Of a stretch of DNA of 64,000 bases, positions 11,838-24,622 are shown piece after piece. A model generated the notes under the pieces. It had not been told where the DNA came from, ran no database searches, and saw only the letters and a program-made list of their open reading frames with translations. Position numbers and translations under genes: made by a program. Source of the DNA: Cudoniella acicularis (taxonomy: Eukaryota > Ascomycota > Leotiomycetes > Helotiales > Helotiaceae). The number at the start of each line of letters is the position of its first letter. Position 1 is the stretch's first letter. The stretch lies in assembly GCA_013054445.1 (NCBI GenBank), contig JAAMPI010000006.1:1-64000 (forward strand), read 5' to 3'.

Positions 11838-13872
11838 ATGGCCCAGCCAAGCAGCAATGAAGCAGATGCCCAGAACGAGTGGGCATTTACGGATGAAGTG
11901 GAGCATGATGCCATGTAAATCGCTCTGCATCCTCCTTTTTAGACGCAACTAAATAATGGTGAACAGCCTCGTGGATGCAGTAACTAAACCAAAGGAGAAA
12001 TATCCCGGTTCGTCTATTTTTCCAGCTCTCCACTTCTAATTTGGCCATCTATTTACTGTTCCTGTGACGGATGATAGCCGCTATCTAATACAGCTCAATG
12101 GCTGCCAAGAAATATTCTACTTCAGAACAAGACAGTGTAAAGTTCAGGCTTAGAAAGTTCAAGTCCACCTGACTACCTGACTACCCCTCGTCTTTCTTTT
12201 CCCAATCCCGTAATGCCTACCTATCCCAAGCCACGAAAATCCTCTTTTCTACCTCCCTCTTTGGCAATGCTCTCCGCTATTCACGTTATGTTAACAATCG
12301 TTTTCAACAGCAAAGTTACACGCTCAAAAAGTCATCAAAAACCTTGGCAGCAATGAAGGCATCATCTATCTCCCAGCCACCCCATCAATGACCTATGAAG
12401 ACTCAGACCAAGAAATGTTATTCCGCCAACGTCGGTACTTTTACTATCTGAGCGGTATCAACTACCCAAACTGTGCAATTACATACCACATTAAAGGCGA
12501 TGTTCTGATTGCATGGATTCCACCCCAAAACGTTGGATCAAAGGTAATATTCAACGGTTTCAACCCAACCAAAGAAGAGATCGGGGCCATCGCAGATTTT
12601 GATGATGTCTCTAATAACAGCGAGTTGGAAGAATATCTCGGGAGCTTTATCAGCAACGAGAAAGGCAAAATATACCTCCTCCACAATGACCAACAGCCCA
12701 AATTCCGCCAGCAAGTTCGCAGGCCCAATGACCAATCCTCTCCATATGAAAGTGTTTCCTTGATTCGAGCAATGGACTCAGCCCGTGTCATCAAGAGCCT
12801 TTACGAGATAGAGGCCATCCGAAAAGCCAACGATATCACCACAAAAGCTCACGTTAGTGTCTTGCGCGGTCTGCGCTATTTCAAGAACGAGGCCGATATC
12901 GAGGCGGTTTTTCTGGCAGTTTTGTGTTTCGGAACAAGCTAAGCAGCAAGCCTACGGTATCATCGCCGGCTCTGGGGAAAATGCCAGCACGCTGCATTAC
13001 GGAGCTAACAACGAGCCTCTTAAAGGGAGGCAGTTAGTTTGTCTCGATGCAGGCAGTGAGTGGGAATGCTACGCTTCGGACGTTACTCGTACTTTTCCCA
13101 TATCCGGGAAGTGGACGAAGGAAGCGAAGGAAATCTACGATATCGTGGAGCAAATGCAAGAGGAGTGCATCAAGATGGTCAAACCCGGTGTCAATTATCT
13201 AGCTATTCATATGCATGCACACGAAGTAGCAACCAAGGGCCTGCTGAAGCTCGGTATCCTCCAAAACGGAACATACGATGAATTATTTTGGTCCGGAATC
13301 AGCAGAGCCTTTTTTTCTCATGGTCTTGGCCGTAAGTAAACCCTCCCTGCTTTGTACAACGACATTCATTGCTAATGGGAGAAAGATTACGTTGGGCTAG
13401 AAGTTCACGATGTCGGGAAGTACGGCGCTTTATTATACGGCGCCAAAGGCCACCGTTCCGACTGGACTGACATCCACCTCGAACTGCTCAAGTCACCAGA
13501 AAAAGCCTCAAGCGTGCCTTTGCGGCAAGTACTAGAACCAAACATGGTTATTACAGTCGAGCCCGGGATGTAAATTCCATCCTCCCCTAACATTGCGTAA
13601 AATCTACTGATGATTCTCATAGCTATTTCTCCAAATATGCACTGGAAGATGTTTACCTGAAAGACAAGGACATGGCGAAGTACATCAATAAAGACTTGCT
13701 TGCTAAATACTACCCCGTTGGAGGCGTGAGGATCGAAGACGATCTCCTGGTCACAGAAGATGGGTACGAGAATTTGACTACAACGCCAAAAGGCGATGCC
13801 GCCTTGAAGATCATCAATGAAGGGAAGGAGAAAGTTGTTGAGGAGAGAATGAAGCGAGGCTGGTTTTGGTAG
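11838..13872 (+). CDS. Xaa-Pro aminopeptidase / prolidase, M24B family, with a 1-bp frameshift
   Basis: Likely a dinuclear Mn metallopeptidase that cleaves bonds next to proline; no signal peptide, so cytosolic. Exons: 11838-11914, 11967-12007, 12311-13331, 13386-13569, 13623-13872. The junctions restore [30 protein letters not shown] and [15 protein letters not shown]. All five metal ligands are present: Asp in LVCLDAG, Asp in ASDVTRTFP, His in GLGHYVG, Glu in TVEPGIYF and Glu in RIEDDLLV. The N-terminal domain contains [13 protein letters not shown]. One defect: at 12920-12923 a TTTT run shifts the frame between IEAVFLAV and [12 protein letters not shown]; with TTT the protein is continuous, about 523 residues. 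Because everything else is conserved, I suspect a sequencing error. Exon 2 is only 41 nt and is inferred from phase. Confidence 0.85.
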
Positions 13873-14624
13873 GGAGACGGTATTATAATGCATAGGAGTG
13901 TACAATTATTGTGATGGATATTCTGAGAGGGGGTTAAGAGAGTTTGTAGGAATTCCTGTCTTGTTGTGAGGTTCTCATAACGAATGAGCCTTAGCTATAT
14001 TCACATGTCAATGTCTCGCTTGTTATATAGGATATCCAGAGTTGCCGATTCAAGGTTGATTAAAAGCCCGACAGGACCTACGCGGCGGACGAGATATTAG
14101 AAGGTTATTAGCTTAGCCCGCTTCGAATAAACTAATTTACTTGCTCTCTTATCAGCACAAGCTCGATATGGTAGCATTTATTAGCAAGAGATCTAGAACT
14201 AAGAGAAAACTTTGGATGGAGTCCAATGAAATTTTGAAGAAGAGCGAGGCTTTAGTAGATGCTGAAAAGAGTAAAGTTGAATGCTCTTAGCACTAATGGC
14301 AAATCCCGAGTAAAGAGAAATGGCAACTTGAAATAGAAAAAGAAATGGGAAGCTGAGAGGTGCAGAATACAGATTCTCGAGTCTCCAAAACGATTCTTTC
14401 ACCTATAAGCGCTATTTGCAATTGCAAAAGAAGCCAGGAAGGGTAAGGAAATCGTCATGCTAGTCTGAGAAAGTGACATGTTTCTATTGTTCGGGTCATC
14501 TATCTACGCAGCAGTCTACGCAACACGCCTCCTAGTTGTTTTAATGCACTATATCCCTTCCCAAACGCCATGCATGCTATGATTCGTGTCACCCATACGC
14601 CACATTCATCATGATCGTAATTCG
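13873..14624. other. Intergenic, convergent 3' flanks, AT-rich
   Basis: This lies between the convergent peptidase and CSN1 genes. No credible gene is seen. Positions 14040-14170 contain a GC-rich island (acgcggcggacgag) set in AT-rich DNA with many TTAT and TAG words, possibly an old repeat remnant, but there is nothing definite. Confidence 0.45.
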
Positions 14625-16212
14625 TCAAAATCGCATTTCCACTGCCCCATTACCAAAGAAGTCATCGGCGGCTTGCGACATCCCACTACGCTTCGGTCCC
14701 CGCACCTCCAGATCAGCCATAGACAAATTCATGTGTAGAATTCGTCGACGAGCTTCACGCTCATAATTTTCTGCCATATCAAGCGCCTCCTTTTGCAAAC
14801 TAGCACGTGGGCTCGAAGGTACTGCCTCGAGAAGCTATTATCCAGATTAGTGATGGCACTGAGCGATGACTCTATACAACCCACCCGATCAACAGTATTT
14901 ATTCGTGCATTCAGAATGCCTCGTTGAATCATCAAAGCCAACTCCTTGTCGATTGTCTTGCCTGGGGACGCAAACGCTTCGTTCATGCTATCGAGAGTGA
15001 CGAAGGAGAATGGGATGAAGTATTGGACGATACATTTACTTCTGACTAGGTAATAGATATCGTCGATGTGTCGCTGCAGGTAAATATCTAGAATGTAATC
15101 CGTGCGATACGCTTCGAGAATCTCCAAGCAAGATGTATACCTGCTGTTCACAAAAAATGCGATAGCGCGTCGAATTTGTGGTTCAAGTTCCAAGTAAGCC
15201 CGAAAATTGGAGTTTTCAAGCACCCTGGTTTGGAGGTCGTTGCGGTCCATGGTTGCAAGTGCGCAAAGACCGCCATAAGTAGCCACATCATTAGAACTGA
15301 TGATACTACCGCAGCTTGATCCCATACCAGCTTCGGTTTGAAGAAACGCAATAGCTGCCAATGTGTATTCGCCCGCATCCAAATGTGCTAGTCCCTCAGC
15401 AGTCCAGAGGAAAGGCTGTATCGCCTTCTCCTCATCTGCTGTCAACGGGACACTTCGAATTTTCTGAATGTTGGAAATGACGGCGATCCAGTTTCTTTGC
15501 TCGACAGCAACTTCGATAAGATGCCGACTGATCTCCATAACATGCTTTCCTAAGGTGACGTCCTGACGCATGCGACTAAATGCTTCAAATGCTTTCGGAA
15601 GGTCACCAATTGCTTGATAGTGATTGCCCAGATCTTCGTTGCCCATCTACAAGACAAGTCAGCCTTCTATAGAATACTGTTGTGGTATTTGATGAGACAT
15701 ACGCGAATACTCTCCTTAATAAGATTGTTTTTATATCCTTTGAGTTCAGCTTCTAGACGATGTGTCTCTGCCTGGTTCTTCTTGTCCATCGAATCTATCC
15801 ATGACAGATCTCTGATAGCCTCTCGCTCCTCTGGTCCCAGCTGCTCAAGAAGTGTTTGCGCCTCAAGGTATTTCTTTGTGTCCCTTCCAAGCTTTGCCTC
15901 CCTTGCTGCAAGTTTCAGAGCGTCGACTCCAAGAAAGCCGGAGAAGAAGCCGATGTGAATGAGTCGCTCAAGTCGAGTTCGTCCTGAAAACAAGATTAGT
16001 TAAAATCTATCAAAACAATTCGGTTTCATATGCGAAAAGCGTTACGTACCTTGGTAGTTTTGTATATAAGATTCGAGGTCAAATTTTGGTGGATCTGCCT
16101 ATTGTTAGAGAGTTATGGATTGAAAAGGTTCGGCATATTTACCAAGGACAACTCCGGGTTTTTTGCCACGAGCCTGCGTAGGCGACGATGGGGCGCTTTG
16201 TGTCGCAGCCAT
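14625..16212 (-). CDS. CSN1: COP9 signalosome subunit 1
   Basis: Subunit of the COP9 signalosome, the nuclear and cytosolic complex that removes Nedd8 from cullin-RING ubiquitin ligases; in filamentous fungi it controls development and light responses. Five exons: 16143-16212, 16050-16094, 15703-15983, 14885-15646, 14625-14825. Junctions restore VLDPPKFDLESYIQNYQG, RTRLERLIHIGF and AVPSSPRASLQKEAL. The product is 452 residues, near the usual size. TPR-like helices (MGNEDLGNHYQAIGD) precede the RPN7/PCI region, with the diagnostic NDVATYGGLCALATMDR and the winged-helix part LALMIQRGILNARIN. The C-terminal exon encodes a basic helix EREARRRILHMNLSMADLEV. RPN7 of the proteasome lid is the nearest alternative; the AIYGGLCALAT-type block favours CSN1. 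Phase is consistent across all exons. Confidence 0.93.
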
Positions 16213-16890
16213 TTTGACTGACAATCTCGTGGAAGTTACTATCGAAAGCGCTGTGGAAAACCTAGAAGAATTCAGATGGAGGGGTAGACGCGTTGAAGCT
16301 TGAGAGCTGCCTTGGAGATGGGTGGCTCGCGTAAATCACGTGTTAGTGGTCCGAGCGTTGACCACCAATAAGGAGAGCTTTTGTTTTTATCTGGGTCTCG
16401 TAGGTACCTAGGTAGTTACAGCATAGCCAGCCCATGGCAAGAATACAAGTCTGATCACAATATATTACTAGTGAATAGGAAAATTTTAGGAAATATCTCA
16501 TCAACCCTCTTGCATATAAAGAGAGATAAGGATCATTCTCTCTAAATTCTTTTATTACCTATGAGTATTAGGCCAGCGACTTGCTTAGATATTTTTGTTA
16601 TTATTTTGCGTCTAGCCTAATAAAGTATCGAGAACTCGATTCCTATTTTTAAGGACTAGAGTTTGTCAAAGACTAGGAGGAATGACTCCTCCCAGCCCAA
16701 CGTATCAGCAATCACTATTTCATAGCGGGTATGCTTTGCTGAAAGGCAATAATTCCACCCATTTAACGCCAATTGCAGAACGATCCACCTCCCACAACAG
16801 AACAAAACATGACCCGGGTCAATGTTATAAGCCTCCTTCCCGAGCTCCCTCTCTTCCCCTTCAGTCAGATACCGCTCCCATATCACATTA
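16213..16890. other. Intergenic, AT-rich
   Basis: This holds the promoter side of CSN1 and the 3' side of the downstream regulator. Positions 16400-16650 are AT-rich; a palindromic TAGGTACCTAGGTAG word sits near 16400. No gene or RNA is seen. Confidence 0.45.
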
Positions 16891-19800
16891 CTATCGATAA
16901 CGCTGATCTCCCAGGATATTGCTCCAATCATCTACATCGGAGAGTACAAAGTTCATATCACCGTTCGGTGTGAGACCTGTGTGGTAATTCATTTCTTGGG
17001 GGTTGAGACCAGACATAAGACCTCCACCCGCATCTATTTGTCCCTGAAAGTCAAAATTTTGTTGTCCTTGGGTAAGATAAGGCGGCAAAGGACCAAAGAT
17101 TTGGCCTTCAAGGTCGTCATAAATACCTGAGCTTGTAGTATTCGGGACATACATGTTAGGCGTTTGGGAGCCATTGGTAAGTCCGGTGTGCTCTTCTTTG
17201 ACGTTGTCAAATTCCATCATTGGTTGGTTTGGAGGATATGCAAAAGGATCCGCAGAAGGGAACATCATAGCATTCAGACCTGGTAGAGAATCGTGAACGC
17301 CCAAGAACGGTGGGGGAGGATAGCTGGGTTGCAGTATGCCATTGGAAGTGCTGTGAGAGTCTGGGGTTGCTGCAGCCGAAACATCCGAAGGTGACATGAG
17401 CTCGTGATAACTTTGTCTGAGGTTTGGGTTCGAGACTGTGTTAATATGAAAACGTGAGCCTTCTTGAGATGAACGTTCGCTGCTGCTGCTAGTTTGGGCA
17501 GGCGCTACAATGGGGAACGTTGTAGCCCGCGATGCAGTACCCATGGAAGGGGAAGGGCCTGATTCAGAGCGGGGTCGTTCTGGCGCACGAGGCGCCGAAG
17601 GGTTTGGCGAAGGTGCAGATCGTTTCTTTTTGGGAAGAATAGGTGTGGAGCGACTCTCTCGCAATCGCTGAGGCAATCGTTCGAATAGAGCCTTTAAAGT
17701 GTCAGTAGTAGAGTTATAGATGCATCAGAGGTCATACCCTTAACGCGGTGGAACACCTATCGGCGGCTTGGCTCTTCCTTGCCAGGCCATTCAAAGCATC
17801 ATTCCCGTCGCTCGCCTCGGCCAGAATCTCCTGTGACCCAGGCTTATCTGCATTTTCGAGAACGAAGAATACCAGAGATAGAATGGCAAAGAAAGTTGTA
17901 TACATAGTGAACCAGTATGCTCCATGCAGTAGGTCACGCTTCTTCATCTCGGCAGTAATGTGAACAATGTTTCTTGACACGCTTACACACGCAGCCGCGC
18001 AAGCGTAAGACCTTTCATCAAGAGTTTTTCCAGCACAAGTCTTTCGGGACACATAATGAAGAAATGGTCGATACAGCATCATTTGTACGTGGGCATAGGC
18101 GAGGCGTAACATCTGTTGAACTCTTGGCAAAAGCTTGTTAGCCGGGAACCCATTAATTTTAATTTGCGTAAAGAGAGGACATGATGTAATGTAGATAAAG
18201 AAATCAATGGTTTTTTCGGCGGAATGATAATAATTTCTAGCTCACCGGAGTAGCTGAGGCTCGGAATTTCCTCCGGGTCGGAGCGCCATGGGCAATTTAT
18301 CAAGCCATTCAGCTAGGTCTTTCTCGATTTCCCTGATCTTCGCATGGCTGATCACATACGACGAGTTTGTGTTTCCTTGGACCGACTTCTCCAGACCTTT
18401 TAAAGGATAAATGTATTTGATGACTTTTGCTAGGATCTTCATGAGTCCTGTGTGGGCATTTGAAGCGGAGTAGAGGGACGTCTTCCCTGCAGGCATCGGG
18501 AGTATCCCGTCTTTTGTGATATATTCGTCGTCTACCTCCATTGGCAATTCCTGGTCGATATCATCGTTGCTTAGCATTTGGGGGAATCCCAGCAATGCCG
18601 AGACGTAGGTATCCATTTTCCGGATAATCCAAAACAATCGTCTTCTCACTTCACGTTCGATCGGGTTGAAGTTTCCGGCAAGATTTCGATGAAGGCCCAT
18701 TCGCAAAGCTGACCTGAGCGCAATGCCGATGTATGAGTAACAAGTACTGAGATTGGCGGAGGATTGAAGGAATAGTATCATGAACACCACTGCTTGTAAG
18801 GATGTGATGTCACGGCAGTTTGTGATGTCCATCATTTGACGTGCAGCCCTGAAGTATTTGAGCCTACAGATAATGTCAGTCAACAAATCGACTATTGACC
18901 AAGCAGTAGACGAATTTTCCCTAAGGATGGCCAAGACTCGAAACCACTTGGCATGGCAATAACCTTGGTTCCTGCTGCCGAAATAGGAACAATGCTGATA
19001 TAACTAGCCAAATAGACAACCAAGAATGTTCATTACAAAGGGATGGAAGAGCTGTGAAAGGGAAGAAGAATTTACCCTTCATCTATACCAGTCTTATATG
19101 TGACCTGCTCAGGGTCGTTTTGGTCAAGATCATTCACTTTAAACATGCAACCCAAGGACAGTACAACATAGAGAAGAGGTAGGAATCGGTTCTCGTCGTT
19201 ACCGAAATTCTCCACTGGAACATCATAAATCCTATCGAACATTTCATAGAATGATGGCTGATGGACGAAGCGCAGTAAAGAACATGCCAAATCGAGTGAG
19301 TTCTCACACAAAGTTCTTGCTACTTCTTTACTTGGTAGGTCCACGGTGTTAGGGAGACCAGAATCAAGAGGAGACTCGGCGGACGAGCTCGGAGAGTTAA
19401 AAAGCGTTGGAGGAACGACCCGGGGCAACCTTGGGAGGAACGGGGTGCCATGATCACTTCCCAGTAGCCCCCCGAATTGCTCCCGCATTCGCCGAACCCA
19501 AACTGCTCCAGAAGATCCACCCTATAATGACAGTATTAGCGCTGCTCAATCATATAAGCTCAACAGGCAGTAGATTTAGACTCGGGAGTGCGGTAACTAA
19601 TAATAGGGTTGAACACTGAAGAAAAAAGTGAGCATATGATTGGGTCTCCATACGTGAAAGTCCCAGTGTCCACTCTCATCGAGATCAAGCTGGCCAGTAG
19701 ACGCGATCATAGACCGTAAATGGGCATCTTGTTTTGCGTCGGAGTGCTCGCTTGGCCCCGCCCCTGAGGCAACCTGCGAAGAGGGCTTGGCATTCCCCGC

Positions 19801-20308
19801 TTGTCGGATTGCAGCCTCGAGATTTGAATCGTTTAGATCAACATTTGGGAGAACCGTCCGCAACAGTGTTTCCGCTCGTTGAAGCCGACTCTCCAGCGCC
19901 TCGATATACTGCGGCGCCGGATTCCTTCGCCGATTCGATGGTTGGTCGTATGTGCAGTCTGCGAGGTTGTTATTCGATGGTTCAACGCCCCTCCAACACT
20001 CCCCTCACGAATTTCTCTCGAGACGTACCATAGCTGTACACGGTGCAATGCGTACACGGCTGCTTCCCATCGCACTTAATCTTCTTCCTACGACATTCAT
20101 CGCATGCTCTGGTGACGCGGCGACGTTTCTGTAAAGGCGCGGAGGCGCGTGGTGGCTGCGATGTCGAATTTGGCGATGTCTGGTCTTGTATCTGCCAATG
20201 CGCCGCATTGGAGTCCTCCTCGACCAACGATTCCGGCGACGAAGGGCTTGTGGTCGAAGGAGCGATCGCGAGAGACATTCCACCTTGGCCAAACGTTGCG
20301 CCAGCCAT
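16891..20308 (-). CDS. Zn2Cys6 transcription factor, ASG1/CTA4-like
   Basis: Probable nuclear DNA-binding regulator. Six exons: 20029-20308, 19654-19958, 19076-19521, 18246-18863, 17738-18122, 16891-17691, with introns of 70, 132, 212, 123 and 46 bp; phase closes throughout, giving about 944 residues. The zinc cluster has Cys69, 72, 79, 85, 88 and 95 with spacing 2-6-5-2-6; the first intron splits the codon just before the last cysteine. The linker [17 protein letters not shown] and a short coiled coil follow, then the fungal_trans middle domain ([48 protein letters not shown]). The C-terminus is Pro/Gln-rich with an acidic end, a likely activation region. The block CTHCTVYSY resembles yeast Asg1; XlnR-type factors differ in this region. 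Target genes are unknown. The 212-bp intron could hide a small exon, but none fits. Confidence 0.88.
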
Positions 20309-22734
20309 GCTGCGTTCGAAAGTCGTCGATGAGGGCGAGCGCGGTGGTTGAAGAGGCTGGAGTGGTGGTCTAGTATACGTAGTGACTTTCCGCGGTGATC
20401 AACATAAAAGGACCTTTTTGCATCTCTAATGCTTCACAGGTTGGCATTACTGTATTTGGGAGCTAGTTCGTGAACTTAAAAAGTAGTGCGCTGCCGTACT
20501 TCGTGTCTGGAGTGACGTCCTCTTTCGTCTTTTTCTTTCACGCTCGGTCTTTCGTTTGCTTGGATTGCGTAGGTGTTTGATCCTCGACGATGCTCGGCGA
20601 GGCTCTGCTCTCTCTACGTGCAGACAACAACGACGGCCTTTGAGCGTCTAGGAGGAACGAACGGGTGACTAGAAATGAAGATTAATAAGGTGGGAAGACA
20701 GCCTAAGAAAGCGAGCGCTGCTTGAGACCCTGCTAGAGATGCAAACTACGAGAGTGAGAGTCAATGGAAGGGCATTGAATAGTGGGGCAGAGTTGAGGAT
20801 TGTCAAGGTGAATTCGCCGACTAATGGCTCATATTGGAAAGTCAGTAATAATGCAAGTAATAATGCAAGTGATAATGCACGCACAACTTGCGCATTAAGT
20901 CAGAGGCTTAACGCCGCCTGAGTCCGACCTTCGGAGGCAAGGTTGCCCGTGTGCAAAGCCAAAGAAATGCAACGAAAAAATGCCACAGCTGTTGGGAGGC
21001 TGCAAACTGCGTTTTGGCAGCGCCTCGACCACGCCTGTCTCCATCCGGTGCCCGGGGTTTGAAGGTTTTCGACCAGACCCAACACCTGTTTCCAGTGCAG
21101 AAGCAACAGGGAGTGTGCGCGAACCGGGCAGACCTGGCCGGTTGGGTCGTCCGCCCGCTTGGCCCTGGAATCCAGTGAGTATCGGAGGCCTGGAGGCTTG
21201 CATGTTCGCGTAGCCGTCCTCGTTGCTTCGAATGCTCATTCGCGGGCTTCGTTGCTGCGATAGCTTATTCGTGGGCTGCGAGAACCATCCCCTTGTGAAT
21301 GCAGAAGGAATGATACCGTACACTCAAAGGCGAGGTAACCTTACCGGTACTCGCAAGCTGCGAGACTTCTTGAGCAACCTTAGGTGGCACTACCTGGGCT
21401 TGAGCTCGTATTTTTGCTGGTGGAGGCGAGGCACACCAAGTTGAGATAATAGATACTCACAAATCTTGGGTGAACAAGAGTCTCTATGAGCTGCGCAAAT
21501 AGAGCACTCACTTCGATTTAGCTTAGATTGGATACTCACAAAGTATAGTTCTAAAGCCTTTTAGACAACCCAAAGAATCATAACCTATCACTTCTTATCG
21601 ATTCCGCTGGGTTAGGGTACCTTCGGATAGGATACTCATACACTATGAACCTTTTCGAACCTTTTCGAGCAATTAGGGATCTTATCGCCTAGCTATACAA
21701 GCACATTCTCCAGAGTCAATAGAATAAAGTGCAGAGAAAGATATCCTAAGACCATTAGTTTTCGCAACTCTCCCTGTCAATAGATACCTAGGTCACTCAC
21801 AAGCTGAAATCGCTAATAGGATACCAAACAGCATGCCACTTTCTGCACCTGCGAGGCACCTTCTTAAATAACCTGGAGGCGTCCAGGGCTAGCCACCCCT
21901 CACTGACGGTAAGCCGATGATGACCGCCAGATCCTCTGTGGAATTTTAATGACTTGAAACGACACAGCGACAGCTCATGACGGGAGCCATCGCGACATAC
22001 AGTGCTCCAGGGAATGATTGGAAGCTCCTTGGGTCTTACCCCACCGGGTGACTGATACTTATCAGCGTCGACACGCCTGCACCCACGCTCTTCTCTCTCT
22101 GCTCATTTCTCGTGTTCTTTCGATGAGCAAATACTTTTCTCGCCAGAAGCCCATCCCACACCCAACTTCCCATACGAAGCTCTTCCACGCGATGTCAGCA
22201 CAGCACGCCCCTCCAATCACCAGAATGGCATCGTGCAGGAGGCGGATTTTGGTGGGGCGCCTCCAGAGAGCGGGGCATCTCTCCGTCCTTGACGTAGCTT
22301 TGCAATTTACCTTCAGAGACCCTGTGAGCGTCCAAATGGGACACATAGACAATTCGTGGTCACTGGGCGTTACGGAATATGTCTGAACAGGGAATATTCG
22401 ACCCATCTCACCGGCGTCATACATACAATCCTGGTTGATGTGGTTGATGACCCGCGGGAGTTGGTTTGTTCGGACAAAAATACTTTACACTGTTGCTAGC
22501 TTCGCAGCTCGCTCTAAATTCTAATACGTTTATTTAAGCAGGAACGCCAGAAGCATTCCAAAGCACCAACCCACATTCACTTGCTAGATCGTTGGTCAAA
22601 AGCAAACGCCAACGCACAATTGTTGATCTGGAATACGGTCAACTCGCTGCCACCCGACGGACTTGAACAATAGGGTGCTCTTGTTGCCCAATTCATCGAT
22701 ACAGCAAACATAGATTTCTCAAAAGGGATTAAAA
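20309..22734. other. Long gene-free region with minor repeats
   Basis: 2.4 kb between two divergent genes. A 12-bp tandem repeat lies at 20844-20879. Between 21440 and 21800 the word GATACTCACA or a close variant recurs at intervals near 21448, 21531 and 21630, with a weaker match near 21793; a tandem GAACCTTTTC lies near 21646. This suggests a decayed repeat. Short open frames here show no family resemblance. The part next to 20309 may be a long leader of the regulator. Confidence 0.5.
20844..20879. repeat. Tandem repeat, 12-bp unit, three copies
   Basis: AGTAATAATGCA occurs twice, followed by AGTGATAATGCA. It lies upstream of the Zn2Cys6 gene. Confidence 0.85.
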
Positions 22735-24447
22735 ATGTCTTCCAAACCAATTTTTGTGGCTACGCATCCTAGAGCGTGTAGTACTGCATTTGAGAGGGTG
22801 AACTCTTGATCCATGTTGTGTTACTTGCCTCAGACCAATGGCTAATAACTCTTCTGCCAGGTTTTCATGACCCGCCGAGATATCTTGACCTGCATTCACG
22901 AGCCTTTCGGGGATGCATTCTACTTTGGGCCTGAAAGGTTGAGTGCTAGATACGAAGAAGATGAGAAGGCTCGGGAGGATAGTGGCTTTGCGAACAGCAC
23001 ATTTAAGACGATATTCGAACGGATCGAGAAAGAGGGAGAAGAGGTTCGATCAAGCTTCATTTCTCCTATTGGCACGTCCTTCCCAAGAATTCGCACCACG
23101 CCGAAGCTCAACCGGTTCAAAATACCCCATTATGCTGAATGCCCATTAAGAAAGCGCTTTTGTTCACCCTGAAGAAGTTTCTTTAAAACAAAAAATATGC
23201 AAACCAAAGACCGACTTTTCTCCCTTCTCTTCTGCGTGTATTCTGGATATCAAAGTCATCATTGGTCCCAAATGCATGTTTTCTCTCCAATGGCCTCGAT
23301 ATTGCGCTTTCTTTCTCCTTAGAGATACCACAGCTGCCCGGATACTTACATCATACAGGGCAAACGCCTTTTTATCAAGGATATCACACATTATCTGGTT
23401 CCCCCTGAAGGCAAGCAAGCAAGTATTGCGCCTTCCTTGGGAGGAATGACTATTAAAAAGGATGTTGGGACAAGTGGCAATCCAACCGACGGTCTTAACG
23501 GTAATCTTACGTCGAATGGCGCTTACAAGAACCTTATGAATGGTGTCACAAACGGCATTATGAACGGCCATTTGAATGGCACCATGAACAGTGTAAATAG
23601 GGCCCCTTACCCTTATGATGCGGCTGCCGAACCCGAAAACCCTACTGTCGTACCGGCTGAGATCCTCAAGCAATTCCATTTCACGTTCTTGATTCGTCAC
23701 CCTCGCCACAGCATTCCATCTTACTACAGATGCACTATCCCTCCTCTCAACAAAACCACTGGCTTCTACGACTTCATGCCTTCTGAGGCTGGTTACGATG
23801 AACTCCGCCGTGTTTTCGACTTCCTCGTTAATGAAAAGCAAGTTGGTCCTTCACTTGCAGGTCAGCATGGCGAGCTTCTAGATGGAGAAGTTAGCATTAC
23901 TGTAATTGATGCTGATGATCTTTTGGACGATCCCGAGGCCATAATTTTAGCGTATTGCAAGGAAGTTGGAATCAAATATGATCCAAAAATGTTGATCTGG
24001 GAATACGAAGAGGACCACAATCGGGCCAAGGAAGCTTTCGAGAAGTGGAGAGGTTTTCATGATGATGCTATTAACAGCACATCTCTTAAACCCAGAAGTG
24101 CTACTCATGTGAGTTTGGGTTCATTCTTTTCTGCCAAAACTCGAAGGCCATAAACTGATCATTGACTGACCTGTGTCTCGCCAAGAAAAGGAAAGCTAAA
24201 ACTGTGGAGAGCGAGGATCAAGAGGTAATCAGCCTGTTTTCTCTTCCCCTAAACGGCAATCTAAGTGATCGAGGGGATATTACCCCTCCTGGCTCCTCTC
24301 GACTCCCTCCTCTGGAAAAGACTCAGTGCTAACTCGTTAAAGTGGCGCGAAAAGTATGGGGAAGAGGGTCAAAAGACCATCAGAGAATGCGTAAACGCCA
24401 ATATTCCTGACTACGAATATTTAAAGTCTTTCGCTATCAAGGTCTGA
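22735..24447 (+). CDS. Sulfotransferase-like P-loop protein
   Basis: Five proposed exons: 22735-22797, 22861-23043, 23359-24108, 24186-24224, 24343-24447, about 379 residues. The N-terminus FVATHPRACSTAFERVF has the shape of the PAPS-binding P-loop of sulfotransferases, and the junction with exon 2 lies inside it. Later blocks are FHFTFLIRHPRHSIPSYYRC and the C-terminal WREKYGEEGQKTIREC. Fungal proteins like this are often annotated as P-loop NTPase or sulfotransferase family; the substrate is unknown. Between GMTIKKDVGT and PYPYDAAAEP is an Asn/Gly-rich insert with repeated NG pairs, probably a surface loop. The intron 23044-23358 is the weak point: its donor is GTTCGA and it is 315 bp, so a small exon or another donor is possible. 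The remaining introns have good signals and consistent phase. Confidence 0.75.
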
Positions 24448-24622
24448 GGTTGCTGATGATGGAAATGCAGGACTTTCCAACACCAGCAATACATAAACAG
24501 ACGTAAGTATCGTCTAAAATCAGAGGAATACTAGTAGTGTTCGAATTGACATTATTCAATATTTTTTATGTTTGTGTCGTAACAATAATGCCATGCTAAG
24601 CCATACATAGGTTACAATTATC

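Noticed and set aside
22062..22424. 120-residue minus-strand frame
   Set aside because: No signal peptide or domain; a similarly long frame lies on the opposite strand, as expected by chance in GC-richer DNA.
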